Source of the DNA: Physcomitrium patens
Lineage: Eukaryota; Streptophyta; Bryopsida; Funariales; Funariaceae
DNA: 64,000 bases
NCBI RefSeq assembly: GCF_000002425.4
Contig: NC_037274.1
Location: 14,485,517 to 14,549,516 of the forward strand
Direction: 5' to 3'
In this document: one piece after another, positions 33,000 to 45,545 of the stretch
Layout: each line of letters opens with the position of its first letter
How positions within the stretch are numbered: the first letter of the stretch is position 1
Position numbers and translations under genes: made by a program
Notes under the pieces: generated by a model
What the model saw: the letters and a program-made list of their open reading frames with translations, nothing else
Databases searched by the model: none
What the model was told of the DNA's origin: nothing

Positions 33000-33480
33000 A
33001 GGATTGAAGGCAGTGACCCCCTTCTACTCCAAAATTCACCAAAATTTGTAATCGGCTTCAATTTGAATTATTCTTAGCTTGTTGCAAGGCTGACTTAAAG
33101 GCACTTTTGATCCAACAATCTTTGTTGCAATCTAATGATCCAGTCGTGAGAATTCCTCCTTTGAAGTTTAGTGATCCAAACTGCCACGGTGACTAACCCT
33201 CTTCACTTAGAAATTCACTAAAAATTCAGATTATCTTCAAATTCAACAAAACTTGTGCCTTTCAGAGCATAGCTTATAAGGTTTAATGCTACCAAAATTT
33301 GAAATAAATCCAATTACTAGGCACTGAGAAATTCCTTTCCAAACTTGATTGATTCAAACTGCAAAGGTAGTCGACTCCCTCAAACTCAGAAATTCACCAA
33401 AAATTCATTCTTATTCCAAATCAAGAAAGTCTTATCTTGTTGGAAAGCTAACAAAAAAATCTACAATTATTTAGAATCTC
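33000..33480. repeat. Three degenerate tandem repeats of about 175 bp
   Basis: Related blocks near 33,030, 33,205 and 33,390 each contain AAATTCACCAAAAATT-like sequence. Each is preceded by a GGCAGTGACC / CCACGGTGACTA / AAAGGTAGTCGACT segment and followed by a CTTG(T)TG...AAGGC/AAGC segment. Spacing is roughly 175-180 bp. Confidence 0.55.
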
Positions 33481-35089
33481 ACATTGAAAAAACAGAAATT
33501 GAGTGACTGATTGAAGAAAATCCGAGGCCCTTGAAACCCTTGGAATATTTGAAAGGCCGAAGAGATATCTACCTCAATGAAACATAGTTTAAAACTTAAT
33601 GATCATCTTTCACAATTCAAAATCCATACATACACAATCACAAGATTCAAAATGAGAATTAAAATCTAAATAAAATAAAGATTAGGATTTCAGCCAAATT
33701 TTGGCATGGCTCCGCCCTTCATCCAAAAGAGGAGAGAGAGAGGGCTTGGAAAACCAAGCCTCTCTTATACAATTGAGTGGAGGCTCGTAGAAGGGTGGCT
33801 ACATCTCCACCCTTGATTTTTAAGATCCCTAATCTAGATCTACGGCCTTCATTCATCTAAGAGCCATTCTCGTTACCAAGGTTGATGGCTCTTGTAAGTG
33901 GTCAAGAAAGCATTTTTTTTGTAAATCTAACTACACTATTGTGTTCAAAATACCTTTTTAAGCTAAGATCGACTACTCACATGCCTCAATCTATACTCAA
34001 TTATAATTTTCATGGAAGTTTTTACTTACAAGGATCTTGGCAATTTTTTGTGATATTCTTCAAAATGAGAATTTCATTGCTTCTCTTGTAATTTGAAGGA
34101 GAGGTTGCTGATCTTGTTTTCTTCACTCCATGAGGTAAATCCGGTACCACTATTGCATTAAAAAGACTCCCATTAAGTAGAAGAACCACTATGCTACTTA
34201 AATTTATCGAATTTGGAGGAAAATCGAAAATTACCATTGCTAACTTCCCTAAATATTGTAGAGAATTATAATTCCAACTCCTAAATCATGTGAATGATCA
34301 TAGATGCATTCATAGGCTTTTAGTAAACCCTTATAGTAATGACTAACAACCTCTAAATTATTAAACTAACTAAGTTGATATTCTAATTTTCTAACTCTTA
34401 TCACTTTAGTCCTAATTAATCTAATTCAAGGAATTAGACTATGATTTATACCATCAAGGGTTGTAATCCTAAAAATTCTATAAAACTAAATTCTACTTAT
34501 ATAAATCCTAATATAACATGTTTAATTATTATAAAATAGAAAAATAATAAAAATTTAAATTTTAGAATATAATTGAGAGCTCACACTCGGCTCATGACTA
34601 TCATAGTCTGGTACTCAGATTAACTTCTATAACTCCTATATACTTACTTCTTACTTCCTATTCCCAGATTCTAATTGTAATCCTGTAATTAACCACTTTT
34701 AATAACTAAGTTAACCATCCGTCTTCTTGAACTGACTATTCTATGGACTATTAGTCTATTTTATCATTATCTTACAAAAACAAACTAATATCTATTCTAC
34801 AGTGATCTTTTTTGCTAGCTTAGACATAGTAATTTTAGTGTAGCTATATTCAAAAGGAATTTGGCCATAAGATTTTTAAGTATGAAGGAGAGTTGAGGTG
34901 ATATTGTCTTGGAGAGAGCAGGGAATGGATCTCATAGTTGTTCAAAGAATTGTCAAGGATGTAAGAATTTGACAAAGAAATATGTCAAGATTAAAGAAAA
35001 AGAATGAGATTGATAGTAAAAGTGGTTCCAAAAACTCCTATTTATACTATAATGAAGATTATAAAAGTCTATGGTACTTTCTATAGAAG

Positions 35090-35230
35090 TTTTTAAAAGT
35101 CTAAAGAAGCTTCTAGAAGTTTAAAGTGGCTTCTAGAAGCCTATAGAATCTTTTAGAAGATTGTAGAAGATTCTATAAATATCTAGAAGATTTTAGAAAT
35201 TTACAAAAGATTCTAAACAGTCCTAGAATG
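35090..35230. promoter_or_regulatory. Cluster of GAAnnTTC/TTCnnGAA-type motifs
   Basis: TTCTATAGAAG, GAAGCTTCTAGAAG, GGCTTCTAGAAGCC and AGAAGATTCTA occur within 140 bp. Such arrays fit heat-shock-element consensus. They lie in the insert within relic H, next to a GAGATTGATAG / TATTTATACTATAATG stretch that could be a promoter. Function is only suggested. Confidence 0.3.
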
Positions 35231-35616
35231 TGGTAATTTGGAATATATTTGTGCCAAAATTGTGATTAAGAATGGTACTTTATAGCTACTAGTAAGCATT
35301 AATGATGTCATTAGATTAATAATAATATTATCATATTAAATTTGATAATAATAAAATATTATAATATTGAGTAATTCATAGAATCTAAAAATTGGACACC
35401 ACACTCAAAAAATTGTTTCAATATTATTTCAAATTAAATTGGTCCGAAGTCTGTAATTACCTAATAGATTTTTTTCAACCTAGGCTTATTTGGTAGTTGT
35501 AAAGGAGTATTTTATTTTCTATATAAATCATATATCATTATTCACTATAATTCATCTGTAATATACCATTCTTTCTAGAATATATCAATATTGAAATAAT
35601 TTTTTAAGTCATTGTA

Positions 35617-36344
35617 TACACAAACTTAGTTTTTTTGATTAAAAATATTTTATATTTCTTAACAAAGTCTATGTATATAAAATAAGTTAAGGCTCCTAAA
35701 TCTAATAAGGTAGAGGCTTTATATTTTTTTTATTTATAAACAAATATCTATTATAAAATATTATTAATGATCTAAAAAGAAAATAAGATCTTTACAAGGT
35801 ATTGTATAAGACTCTAGCTATACAATCTATATTGTAATTAAACAAACCTATTTTCTAATATATTTTTCTCTTTGGCAACTATTCTCTTTAGTTTGTGCTT
35901 GCATTTCTTCTTTAGACAATGTTGAGTAGTATATTCAGATTTTTCTTAATATGAGAATAATTTTTTTAATTATATTAAATTTTTTCTTACTCAAAGATTT
36001 CAAATGTATTATATCAATTTACAAAAGTTCTAATTTTAATGAATAATCTTCTAAAAACTTAGAAGTTTTTGCCATAATTAGATTTATATTTCTTCATATA
36101 AATCTTTATTTTCAGCATCTCTTAAAAAATTAAGTATTGCATGTAATACCTTTAATAATAAATTCTTTAATGAATCTAATTTTGGCATTATTAATAATAA
36201 ATCTTTGATATTATCTTTTAATCCAAATTAAAGTTAATTGATTGAGACTTTTTCATTGTAATCTACATTGCAAGTAAGATTTTGGAATTTTATGTCATAT
36301 ATAGTGGCTAAATATTGTTATGATATAAGCCGTTTAATAATTAA
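35617..36344 (-). pseudogene. gag and zinc-knuckle remnant of element G
   Basis: Minus-strand reading near 35,925-35,870 gives TTQHCLKKKCKHKLKRIVA-like sequence, matching the TAQHCPKK...HKMRSMVV segment of A after its zinc knuckle. Further right, decayed gag can be followed to about 36,330. This shows that H inserted just after the gag/protease border of G. Confidence 0.6.
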
Positions 36345-36535
36345 ATGGTGGAAATTTATATGCATTATACCTACACTAAATATACAATTAGATTATTATT
36401 AGTGGATTATTTTTTATTTTATATATTTTTTTATTATTTTAGTTCATGTATTTATTTTAATTCATATATATGTTTGTTTATTAGTAAAATATTGGCCATA
36501 AAATTAAGAATTGGAAAGGTTAGAAGATGACAATA

Positions 36536-36830
36536 AAGATAAGATAGACCACATATAGTGGTATTTCATCTTAGAGTCTTTTTAGTAAATTTTTGAAGTT
36601 GACTATAATATTAAGGTAGACCACAAGTAGTAGATTCTCATCTTAGAGTCTACTCGGTGACTTTTTGATAAAAAATAAGATAGACCACAAGTGATGGATT
36701 ATCATTCTGGAATTATTTTGGTGAATTTTTGGATAAAAATAAGAATAAGAATAGACAAGACCAAATGTAGTGGATGTTCATCTTAGAGACATTTTGAGAT
36801 ATTTTTGAAAAATCAAGGTAACTTAAAGAA
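36536..36830. repeat. Four-copy degenerate tandem repeat of 65-80 bp
   Basis: Units begin with AGATAGACCACA / AGGTAGACCACAAGTAG / AGATAGACCACAAGTGATGG / AGACAAGACCAAATGTAGTGG, followed by TTCATCTTAGAGTCTTTTTGG-like sequence and TGAATTTTTG. Copies start near 36,541, 36,614, 36,680 and 36,757. Confidence 0.7.
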
Positions 36831-38317
36831 GGGAAAAAAAAACACAATATAATATTTTGATGGTTATTATACCTCTAGTTTGGTTAATAAAGAGGAAAAG
36901 TATTTGATGTTGGAATAAAATCTATTGTGATTCATTGGAATCTTTGATTATAGCTTTTAGAAAATTATTTAAAAAATATATATCCATCTTTGTGCAAATT
37001 TTGAGAAAAAATTCTAATTAGGTCAAGGAACAATAAAGTGCTAAAAGAAAGGATGTCCAACAAGATTACAAGTTAAAGGCAACAATTTTGAGGGGTCATA
37101 ACTTAATATTTATTAGAGCTATGATTATGAAAGTTAAAATATAATTTTATTATTTAGTAAAAATCTATTCACAAAATTTTAAGTAAATTTAACATTTGAT
37201 TTAAGAAACATATATAAAAAATAACTAAAGATAGGATTATAAAAAAAAAGTAGTAATTAAAAAGTTAGCTGAGTTGATTTTCTTTCTAAAAATTATTTGA
37301 ATTATTAATTATTTTTAGATTTAAAAATTCAAAAAAATATGAGACACATAATCTATTGAAAAAAATTTCAAATCATTCCATTGATTTAACATTGAGTTAT
37401 ATAAGTCCAAAGTGAGGTAGGTCAAAAGGAGAAGATAGAATTTAACTATGACATACATAAAGAATAAAGATCTCTATAGTAAGAAGCTTCAAGCTTTTTC
37501 AACCAACCACAAACTTTTCAACGACTTGATCTTTATTATAAAGATATTAATTTTATATTTACTATCTTTTCTTGATTATTATTTTTGAATATGGCAGTAA
37601 ACACTTCTAAAAATGAATTCAAATTATAGAAGAGCTATGGATTCTTTTTTATTAAAAATATAAATTAAGAGAGATATGTTCATATGAATCCAACTTAAGT
37701 AAATCTATTAGAATATTAAAAAAGATACAATCTCAAAAAAAAGCTTTATTTGATGTAAAAATCTTCAAAATTTTGATTTTCTTCCATGAAACTTCTTCAA
37801 CATATTTATCTTTACCTCCTCTATACTTGTAGTAGCAAGACTTTTCAAATTCAATTGTAATATTTATCTACTTACTTTTCTCAATTCTTTAACTTCTCAG
37901 CATAAAATTTGAACTTCATTGTTGATTTCTACCATAAGTATAGAAATAATAATTTTGTAATTAACATTGGTATTACATGAAATTTTTACTTTAAGAATAT
38001 TAACAAGCTTGTGAGGATGTATAATAGTTGCAAATTAATTCTCACTTTTGTCAAGAATAGTTTCTATAATTATTTATTTTATATTTATAATAAATTATTT
38101 TTAAAAAATTATAATTCAAATTAGAAGAAGATAATCCAAACTTCTAATATCAAAAAAAATACAAAGAAGAATAGTTTATTTTTAAAAAAAAGAATTAATA
38201 TTAAAAAAATATTAGTTTAAAGATAGATAATCTTTTATTTTTATAATATAGCAAGAAAAGTAGAATAATCTACTTACTACTAAAAAAAATAAGAATAATA
38301 AATTAAAACTATTCTCA
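36831..38317. other. AT-rich stretch without recognised features
   Basis: Only short broken frames, homopolymer runs and simple AT-rich sequence are seen. It lies between the tandem repeat and the right LTR fragment of G and may be decayed gag and leader of G. Confidence 0.5.
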
Positions 38318-38620
38318 AACTATCAAAGATATGAATCACAAAGAACTAAAAGGTCAATACAACCTTGTGTCACTAGATAATACTTGATAATCATTCAAAG
38401 ATGATACAATATTGAAACTAAAATGGCTATTAACAAAAATAAGAAAATTAAAGATTTTAAAGATAAGAATAATGACAAAAAAGTATTAAAAAGAGATAAT
38501 AAGGCTTCATTCTTACTTCTATATATATTATATAATTAAGACTTATGTAGCAATATTCTTTAAAATCTTTGATATGTTTCAAACTTAAAAGATAAGTTTT
38601 TTGTACATGCATTTTTATAT
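38318..38620 (-). repeat. A-like LTR fragment in antisense orientation
   Basis: The block AAAAGGTCAATACAACC...TTGATAATCATTCAAAGATG matches 28,186-28,245 of the left G LTR. It is truncated at about 38,620, before the GAAGCTTC motif. Confidence 0.6.
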
Positions 38621-39757
38621 AGAAACATAGCTATTAGATAAAAGAAGAAAAAAAAAGATTATATTATAAAAGAACATAAATAAAAATATTTTATAAAATT
38701 AAATTAAAATATGAATAATATATAAAGAGATAATAGAAATTGTTTTTACAACAAAGATATCAATTAGCTACCATATATCCCACTGAATTCTAAAACCTTG
38801 CTTCTGACGTGGACTGAAATGACAAATCTCTTATCAATCAATTTTGATATGGGTTGAAGGATAATGTCATAGATTTGTTATTGACAATATTAAAGGTAAA
38901 AACTTTGGAATAATTTATTGCTCAACCATTACATACAATAATTATTTATTTGAAAGACATCAAGAACAAAGACTTGGCAAGAGAAAAATAAGTCAAATAA
39001 TGATGGTAGCTTCCAAGTTTTCAAAAACTATTCATCAAGGCCAAAACCAATAAAAATTGATATGATACATTTTAAATTCTTCATGGAGTAAGAAAAGACT
39101 CGACAACATTAAGAAGACTTATATTTATATTATAGAGAAGCTAAACATACTACTAAAAATTGACTAAAAAAACAATACAACCATAAAATAAGAAGCATGG
39201 TTGCCAAAGAAGATGATGTGTCAAAAAATAAGTTTTTCTAACTATAATAGAGATCGTGCAGCTAAAATCTTATGTAACTCCTAGTAAAGGTCTTAATCTC
39301 TTTTTAGACTCTTTACCTTATTTTATAATAGAAGTTTATTTAGGACCAAAAAATCACAAAGTCTTAACTTTGTTACATTCAAAAATCTTAGTTTATTTTA
39401 TAGATGAAGATTTTGTCAAAAAATAAGAAATATTGTTAATCAAAATAATTAAATCCATATATGTAGAAATCATAGATGATCATTTGCTATCTTCAAAAGA
39501 TATTACACATAAAACTATTTCTTTAGATGTAGCAATTAAAGATCATAATAGCATAGTAATATTTAATATAATAATATCTTTGTCCAATCTTATTATTATA
39601 AAATTATCTTAATTAATAAAATATAATCTTTATATAGATTAGATTTCTTATAATCTTAATTATTTGAATAATTTAATCTAAAATCTTAGTATTTAAATAA
39701 AAATACATAAGTCTAGTATATTTAAATCATTACTAATAGGTATAAGAGCTTTTATGC

Positions 39758-40720
39758 ATGCTGCAAAAGAAAGGTCATCTTTTGCTATATACACCACACA
39801 TATTTTTGATGGTGAAAAGATATCAAGTAATATTCCTAGCTAGTATCAAAAAATTTAGGATATTTTTGAAAAAAAAAATGCAAATATTTTTTCAAAGCAT
39901 CATCCTTATGGTTGTTCCATTGATCTTCAAGAATGAGCTATACCATTATTTGGACCAATCTATAGTCTATTACAAAATGAATTGGTTATACTTAAGGAGT
40001 ACATTGATGAAAATTTGGCTAAGAATTTCATATGGCATTCTAAATCTCCAACTAGGGCTCTTATCTTATTTGTGAAGAAAAAAGATAGATCTCTATAAAT
40101 GTATGTGGACTATCAACAACTCAAAAAGATTACCATTAAGAATAGATATCTTCTATCTTTAATTTTAAGACTTCTTGATCAATTCAATCAAGAAAAGATC
40201 TATGAAGAGCATATAATTTTATATGTATTAAAAAAAAGATGAATAAAAAATTAGAATTTTAATTAAATATAGATTTTTTGAATATAATATCATATCTTTT
40301 GGACTCACAAATTCACTAGTTATTTTTCAAAATTTAATGAATGATGTCTTTTGTGAGTTTTTTGATGATTTTATTGTCTATTATTTGGACATCTTAATCT
40401 ACTCTAAAAACATAGAAGAGCATGAAATTCATATTTGTTTTGTATTACAAGAACTTAAAAATACAAGATTATATGCCAAGTTAGAAAAGTGTGTATTCTA
40501 CACTATTCAAGTTAACTTCTTAAGATACATCATTTCTAATAAAGGATTAATAATAGATCGAAAGAAAGTCAAGACTATCCTAGATTGGAAGATTGTAAGA
40601 ACAGTAAAAGATGTGGAATACTTTTTGAGCTTTGTCAAATATTGTCAAATCTTCATTAAGAGTTTTTCTCAAATTACAACTCTACTTATATATTTGACTT
40701 GTAAAGATAAATTTAAGTAG
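39758..40720 (+). pseudogene. Reverse transcriptase relic of element D
   Basis: [10 protein letters not shown] / [10 protein letters not shown] in one frame and [20 protein letters not shown] in another show the RT N-terminus in shifted frames. The open piece 40,337-40,720 carries LMNDVFCEFFDDFIVYY, then [16 protein letters not shown]; the catalytic tyrosine-loop reads YYLDILIYS, so one of the two loop aspartates is missing. RQVFLRYIISNKGLIIDRKK-type connection sequence follows. The enzyme is dead. Confidence 0.72.
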
Positions 40721-41469
40721 AGTAAAGAAGCTAAAGTATCATTTGATGCTTTAATATATATATAACAATCTTATATTGTGTTGATTTCTTCAAGGTATTT
40801 TTTATAGAAATATATGCATCAAACTTTGCCTTGGGTGTAGTATTATTATAAATAGGAGCAGATAACAAATTCCATCTAGTGGCTTTTTATTCCAATTTTT
40901 TTTCAAGAATCAAGATTAATTATGAGATCTACAACAAAGAACTCTTTATAATTGTAGATTCATTTCAAGAATGGCATCATTATCTAAAAGGTAATTCAAT
41001 CTAATCATTGAATCTACTTATTATGTATATAGATCATAAGAACCTTGAGTACATATCAACACATATTTTGAATTCTCGCCAAGCTCCTTGGAGCATGTTT
41101 TTATCGAGATTTGATTTTAAATTTATTTATTGATAAAAAAAACAAAGATTTGTTAGATGCTTTTTTCAAACATTCTTATTTTTTACCAAAAGAAGGAGAT
41201 GCATCTTTTAATCAACAAAGAACAATTTTCTTGAAGCCAGAGTATTTTCACCTTTAAGCAATAAATCAACATTAATTATTGATTCAAACTTTGTCAAAAA
41301 AATTCAATTAAGTATGTCTTCTAATTTTCTTATCTATAATATTAATAATAATTCTTTTAAATCTCATGATACTTCTAAATTTAAGTTTAAAAATAATCTA
41401 ATCTATTTTAAAAAATGATTATATATTTCAAAAAGTGAGGCACAATTACGTATTTTTTAAGCTTATTTT

Positions 41470-42130
41470 TTAACTTTTTAGAAACTAGATATTTTAGATA
41501 CAATAGATTTTTGATGGCTTCAAATGTAGAAAGTAATGAAAGACTTTGTAAAATCATGTGATATTTCTTCAAGATCAAAAACTCCTCGCCATCAATCTTT
41601 TAAATTTTTTTAGCCATTACTTATTATAGAATAATTATAATCTTTTATTTCTATAGATTTTATCATAGATCTTTTAATTTCAAGTTTATATGATTTTATA
41701 TTTTTAATAATAGATTATTTTACTAAAATAGCATATTTTATATCATGTATAAAATCTATCATAAGAAAAGAAATAGTTAAGTTTTTTCTTAATAACATCT
41801 ATTACTATTATGGATTTTTTAAGGATATTACATCAAATATGAAAATTCAATTTATATCAAAATTTTCAAAAATATTTTTTAAAATTCTAAAAATAGATAT
41901 AAAGCTCTCTTTAAATTTTTATCCTCAAACTTATGAACAAATAGGATAAATGAATTAAGTTTTGAAGCAGTATTTGAGGTATATCATTAATTATCATCAA
42001 GATAATTAGAAATTTTTTTTTACTATTGTCAAAAAATTTATACAATAATTCAATACACTCTTCTACTCAACAAACACATTTTTCTCCTAATTATGGTTAT
42101 CATCTATAATTTGATGTTTTTAACTTGAAA
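41470..42130 (+). pseudogene. Integrase relic of element D
   Basis: Broken frames give a VKSCDISSRSKTPRHQSF-like zinc region, IIDYFTKIAYFISC near the first Asp, and a TVHSSTQQTHFSPNYGYHL-like block near the end, each matching integrase of A. The domain stops abruptly where the LTR fragment begins and resumes after it near 43,026 (ADVYCKQQLQFNVGDKV-like). About 100 bp of integrase are missing at the break. Confidence 0.62.
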
Positions 42131-42140
42131 GTTGATGTAG

Positions 42141-43025
42141 ATGTTCTAATACCAATTTTTTCTTCTTCAACTATTAACTCCAACTTAAAATTGGTGCATA
42201 GCTTGATCTTAAAGTCTTCTACTACCATGCCAAATTTCACCTTCATCCAATTATTAGATCTTTAGATATCATAGAAATCCTACCCAATTCTAAACTCCTA
42301 ACTTTTAATATCTTCTTATACTAAAATCTAAATATCTTCTAATTGCATCATTAAATTAATTTAAATTTTTTTATACTTAACACACCTAATCAATCAAGGA
42401 CTTTCAAATTTTTAACTATAGATGTGACACCAATTGTATGTACTAGCAAAGAGTGCTAGTTCAAATTATATTGCATAAATTCCAAATCATCAATACAAAC
42501 ATTGATTTTGAATATTAATTACAAATTTATTCTAAATCCTCTGAAAATAAGCCTAATATCTCTAAAATTAGCTTAAAGTTAGCTCATCAATCCTAATTTT
42601 TTATTTTGAATACCTTCCTATTTTATCCTAAGCAGTTATTTTAGTAGCTGGAGGTTTGATTTCAATCATGTCTCACAAATGATCAATCCTTAGGTATCAA
42701 TCTAACCTATTCTAGGGATTTTTTAGCCCAATTCTACTCTCAACTTAACTCTAGTATCAACCATATTAATTATTTATCTCTTCTAACTTGGTTTTATCAA
42801 TTTATAGCCTTTTTAAGGCAATAAAAGAGTTTCTATAGTCTAAAAGGTAAAATTACTTATCATCCTTTAATGTACTAGCTATTGAAATAAGAAAATAAAC
42901 TAAGAGGCTTTTATAAAAACAATATTTAAATATCTTAAATTATTATTGAATCAAAATTATTAAATATTAATTAAAGAATTATTTTTTATTATATTCTTAT
43001 CATTTAATTATATTACAACACAATA
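42141..43025 (+). repeat. Truncated B-type LTR inserted in the integrase of D
   Basis: It ends TTACAACACAATA, a decayed form of the B LTR end TTACAACACGACA. The beginning corresponds to an internal point of the reverse-complemented solo LTR at 46,804-48,126 (its part near 47,640: TTGGTGTG / GGCTTGATCTTCAAGTC), so the first 450-500 bp are missing. Confidence 0.65.
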
Positions 43026-44294
43026 GCAGATGTCTATTGCAAGCAACAATTACAATTCAATGTAGGTGACAAGGTATAGTTTTTCCATTGTAATATCAAG
43101 ACTACTCATCCTTGTGATAAGTTGGACTATTGTAAGCTTGAGGCTTTTTCTATTTGTGAATAAGTCAATCTTGTTGCTTATTGATTATATCTATCAGAGT
43201 TTATGAAGATCCATTTTTTATTTCACATATCTCTTTTTGAGCCATATAAGACAATGAATATCTTAGAAAGAAAACAAATACCACCTCCTCCTATAGAAGT
43301 AGATAATAATCAAGAGTTTAAGATGGAAGAAGTTTTAGATTCAAGGTGGCACTAAAATAGGTTCAAATATCTTATTCACTTAGTTTAAAAGAAAAGATAT
43401 TATCTATTGGACTTATAATTGATATAAGATTTTTTTATTGGTATATAAAAATATTGACAAGATGAAAAAATAAATAAATATTATATTAAAAATATTGAAT
43501 GAAACTTAAAGAAAAATAAAAAATTAATTAAGAATGAATTTATTTTAAGATCATTCAAAGAAATAAGATTTATATATATTATAAGATAATTAAATTATTT
43601 TTTTTGATTTAGATTATAAAAAAATAGAATTATTAATAAATGTTCTAAAGAATTTTATAATAATATTTAAAGATTTATAAAAAAAAATTAAGTTGCAAAG
43701 ATGTAGATTTTGAAATTAAATATAAATTAATACCAAAGAAGGTTAAACTAGTGGCTTTGCCACAACCATCAAATTATGAATGGAACATCTGTATAATCAA
43801 ATTTAAGAGATTTGAATAGATAGAGCATGAATTTATAAATACTTAATTAGATGGATAAAAAATTAGATTTAATAGATTTTAAAAAAATGTAAAAAAATAT
43901 TTTAAAGATATGCTTTTATGACATGAAAGACTTTTGTATTTGAAGGATATAAAATTAGATGTATTCATCCAAGTATTATAGTACCTATGGTTATTTTTAT
44001 TATTCTCTATAAACCATGGAATTTATGACCAACTCTAATAATGAGAGGATATTTTTCCAAGGTAGTAGATTTATTCAATAAAAAGATTAAAATAGAAATT
44101 TTAGAATGATTTGTGGCACTTTATTCTAATCAATGGTTTAAAGTATCAAAACAAAATGATATATTGGAATTTATATAAGACATGTAACTTATGAATAAAG
44201 TAATTATTAAAAATATGGATTCAAGTTCAATTATGGATGAATTTGCAAAAGCATCTATTGGAAGAGCATGGATTGTACAAAGATTTTATTACGG

Positions 44295-45545
44295 TATCGT
44301 ATTATGTGAAGCCTTGCTTGAGAATGCAGTAAACACTTAGTAATAGAAAGTAGAAGGAAAATTGTAACAACATGATTCTAATTGTGATAGAATCCTAAAT
44401 AACTCCAATTAAATCTTAACAACATTAATCAAGTAGTAATCAAATACAAAGAATCTTTAAAGAAATTACAAAAGAAGCATGAAGAAATCCTAAAGAAATT
44501 CAAAGAAAGTATTAAAATAATATTTTTAATATATTTTAAATAAATCTTAATTAAATCTTAATTTAATCCTTGATAAAATTCTAATAACTCTTTATTAAAT
44601 CCTAAATCAAATCCTAACTAAATCCTAAATAATCTTAAATCCTAAAAAAATCTAAATCCTAACCAATCTCCAAATCCTAAATCAAATCTTAATCAAATTA
44701 ACTTAATCTTAAGATAGTTTAGAACCTCAATATCTATTGATTTTACCATTGATCTTGCTTAAGATTTTACACACCTCTCAAAAACTAAGTTGGCAACAAG
44801 CATACAAAATTTGAAGTGGATGGAATTTACCAAATAGAAGATCAATCCTAAATTCTACTCAAATGTTAGTTGGCCTTGTACTCCAATCTAAACGTTGAAC
44901 TTTCAGTATCAATATTTCCTTCTTTTATTATTAAATTGCTCCTTAAATTCACATAAATTTTTGAAAATCAAGTCTAGTCTCCATATAAAAAATAATTCAC
45001 CTCAATCCAATTGAAAAATTACTAAAGATCTTAAAAATAATCACTGACCCTCAAACTCCAATTTCTGATATTTCAACCTACAAAAACCTTTATACACTTA
45101 AATCTAATTATTTGATTGACCTCAAAATTTGCATACACATTTATAACTAGAACACCAATACTCAATTAAAAATTTACATGTACACATACCATAGAATTTA
45201 AGAGACCCTCAATTTTATAAACATAATTTTATTTTTTTAAATCTAATCGAATTAAGAATATAATTAACTTTGATTTCGATCCAAGTTAATAATTTTTCCT
45301 CTAGACGTAACAATATTTGGTAATTTTAGATAATTTTTGCTTGAATCTATTGATAATTTTCTTATAAACATGTCTATATTAATTACTTATCTCATTTATT
45401 TTCATTTGAGGTATTTATGTGTCTACAAAGTAAATAGAAGCTACTTTTTTAAAAAGAAATATTAAGAATAAACCTTTTATTATCTTCCTACGATTTATTC
45501 TTATTTTTCTACTACATCTTTCTATTACGCTTTTCTATAACAACA
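44295..45545 (+). repeat. B-type LTR relic inside E
   Basis: It begins TATCGTATTATGTGAAGCCTT, a decayed form of TGTCGTATTACGTGCTTTCC, and ends TAACAACA. It is 1.25 kb long. No clear target duplication was found, so a deletion next to it is likely. Confidence 0.6.

Larger units (their letters stand above)
32100..35390. mobile_element. Unclassified 3.3 kb insert inside H
   Basis: It lies between the transposase N-terminus and the right inverted repeat. It contains an A-rich AAGTTAAA-type simple repeat (about 32,640-32,900), three degenerate tandem blocks (about 33,000-33,480), a GC-richer part near 33,700-33,850 with GAGAGAGAGAG, and a GAAG/TTCTAGAAG-rich block at 35,090-35,230. No coding domain was recognised. 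The triple block recalls LTR promoter repeats, but I could not find the ends of an element. Confidence 0.4.
30879..35614 (-). mobile_element. Tc1/mariner relic H with long inverted repeats and an internal insert
   Basis: Inverted repeats of about 220 bp (30,879-31,098 and 35,394-35,614) start CAATGACT and end AGTCATTG, with TA directly outside both ends (30,877-30,878 and 35,615-35,616), the standard Tc1/mariner target duplication. The transposase remnant lies at 31,109-32,050 on the minus strand. The total of 4.7 kb is too long for this class, and 32,100-35,390 looks like a later insert. The element sits in the protease/gag region of relic G. Confidence 0.82.
28155..38620 (-). mobile_element. 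Gypsy relic G, antisense, A-like, broken by a mariner element
   Basis: The left LTR relic (28,155-28,651) and a right LTR fragment (38,318-38,620) are both antisense relatives of the A LTR; they share the block GATAATCATTCAAAGAT. Between them, read leftwards, come gag/zinc-knuckle remnants (about 36,300-35,617), the Tc1/mariner relic H (30,879-35,614), then protease/RT/RNase H remnants and a chromodomain remnant. Most of the integrase is deleted near 28,918. Decay is very heavy. The stretch 36,345-38,317 is not clearly assigned and may include later insertions. Confidence 0.65.
38760..43370 (+). mobile_element. Gypsy chromovirus relic D, A-like
   Basis: Domains in sense order: a gag piece near 38,790, a zinc knuckle near 39,130, protease near 39,330-39,660, RT 39,758-40,720, RNase H about 40,770-41,160, integrase 41,470-42,130, an inserted LTR fragment (42,141-43,025), then integrase C-terminus and a chromodomain linker to 43,370. 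Order and wording follow element A throughout, but A/T substitutions are much heavier. No convincing LTRs remain. Confidence 0.72.

Noticed and set aside
36536..36830. A CRISPR-like repeat array
   Set aside because: Units are degenerate and contiguous without unique spacers, in a eukaryotic repeat setting; it is a tandem minisatellite.
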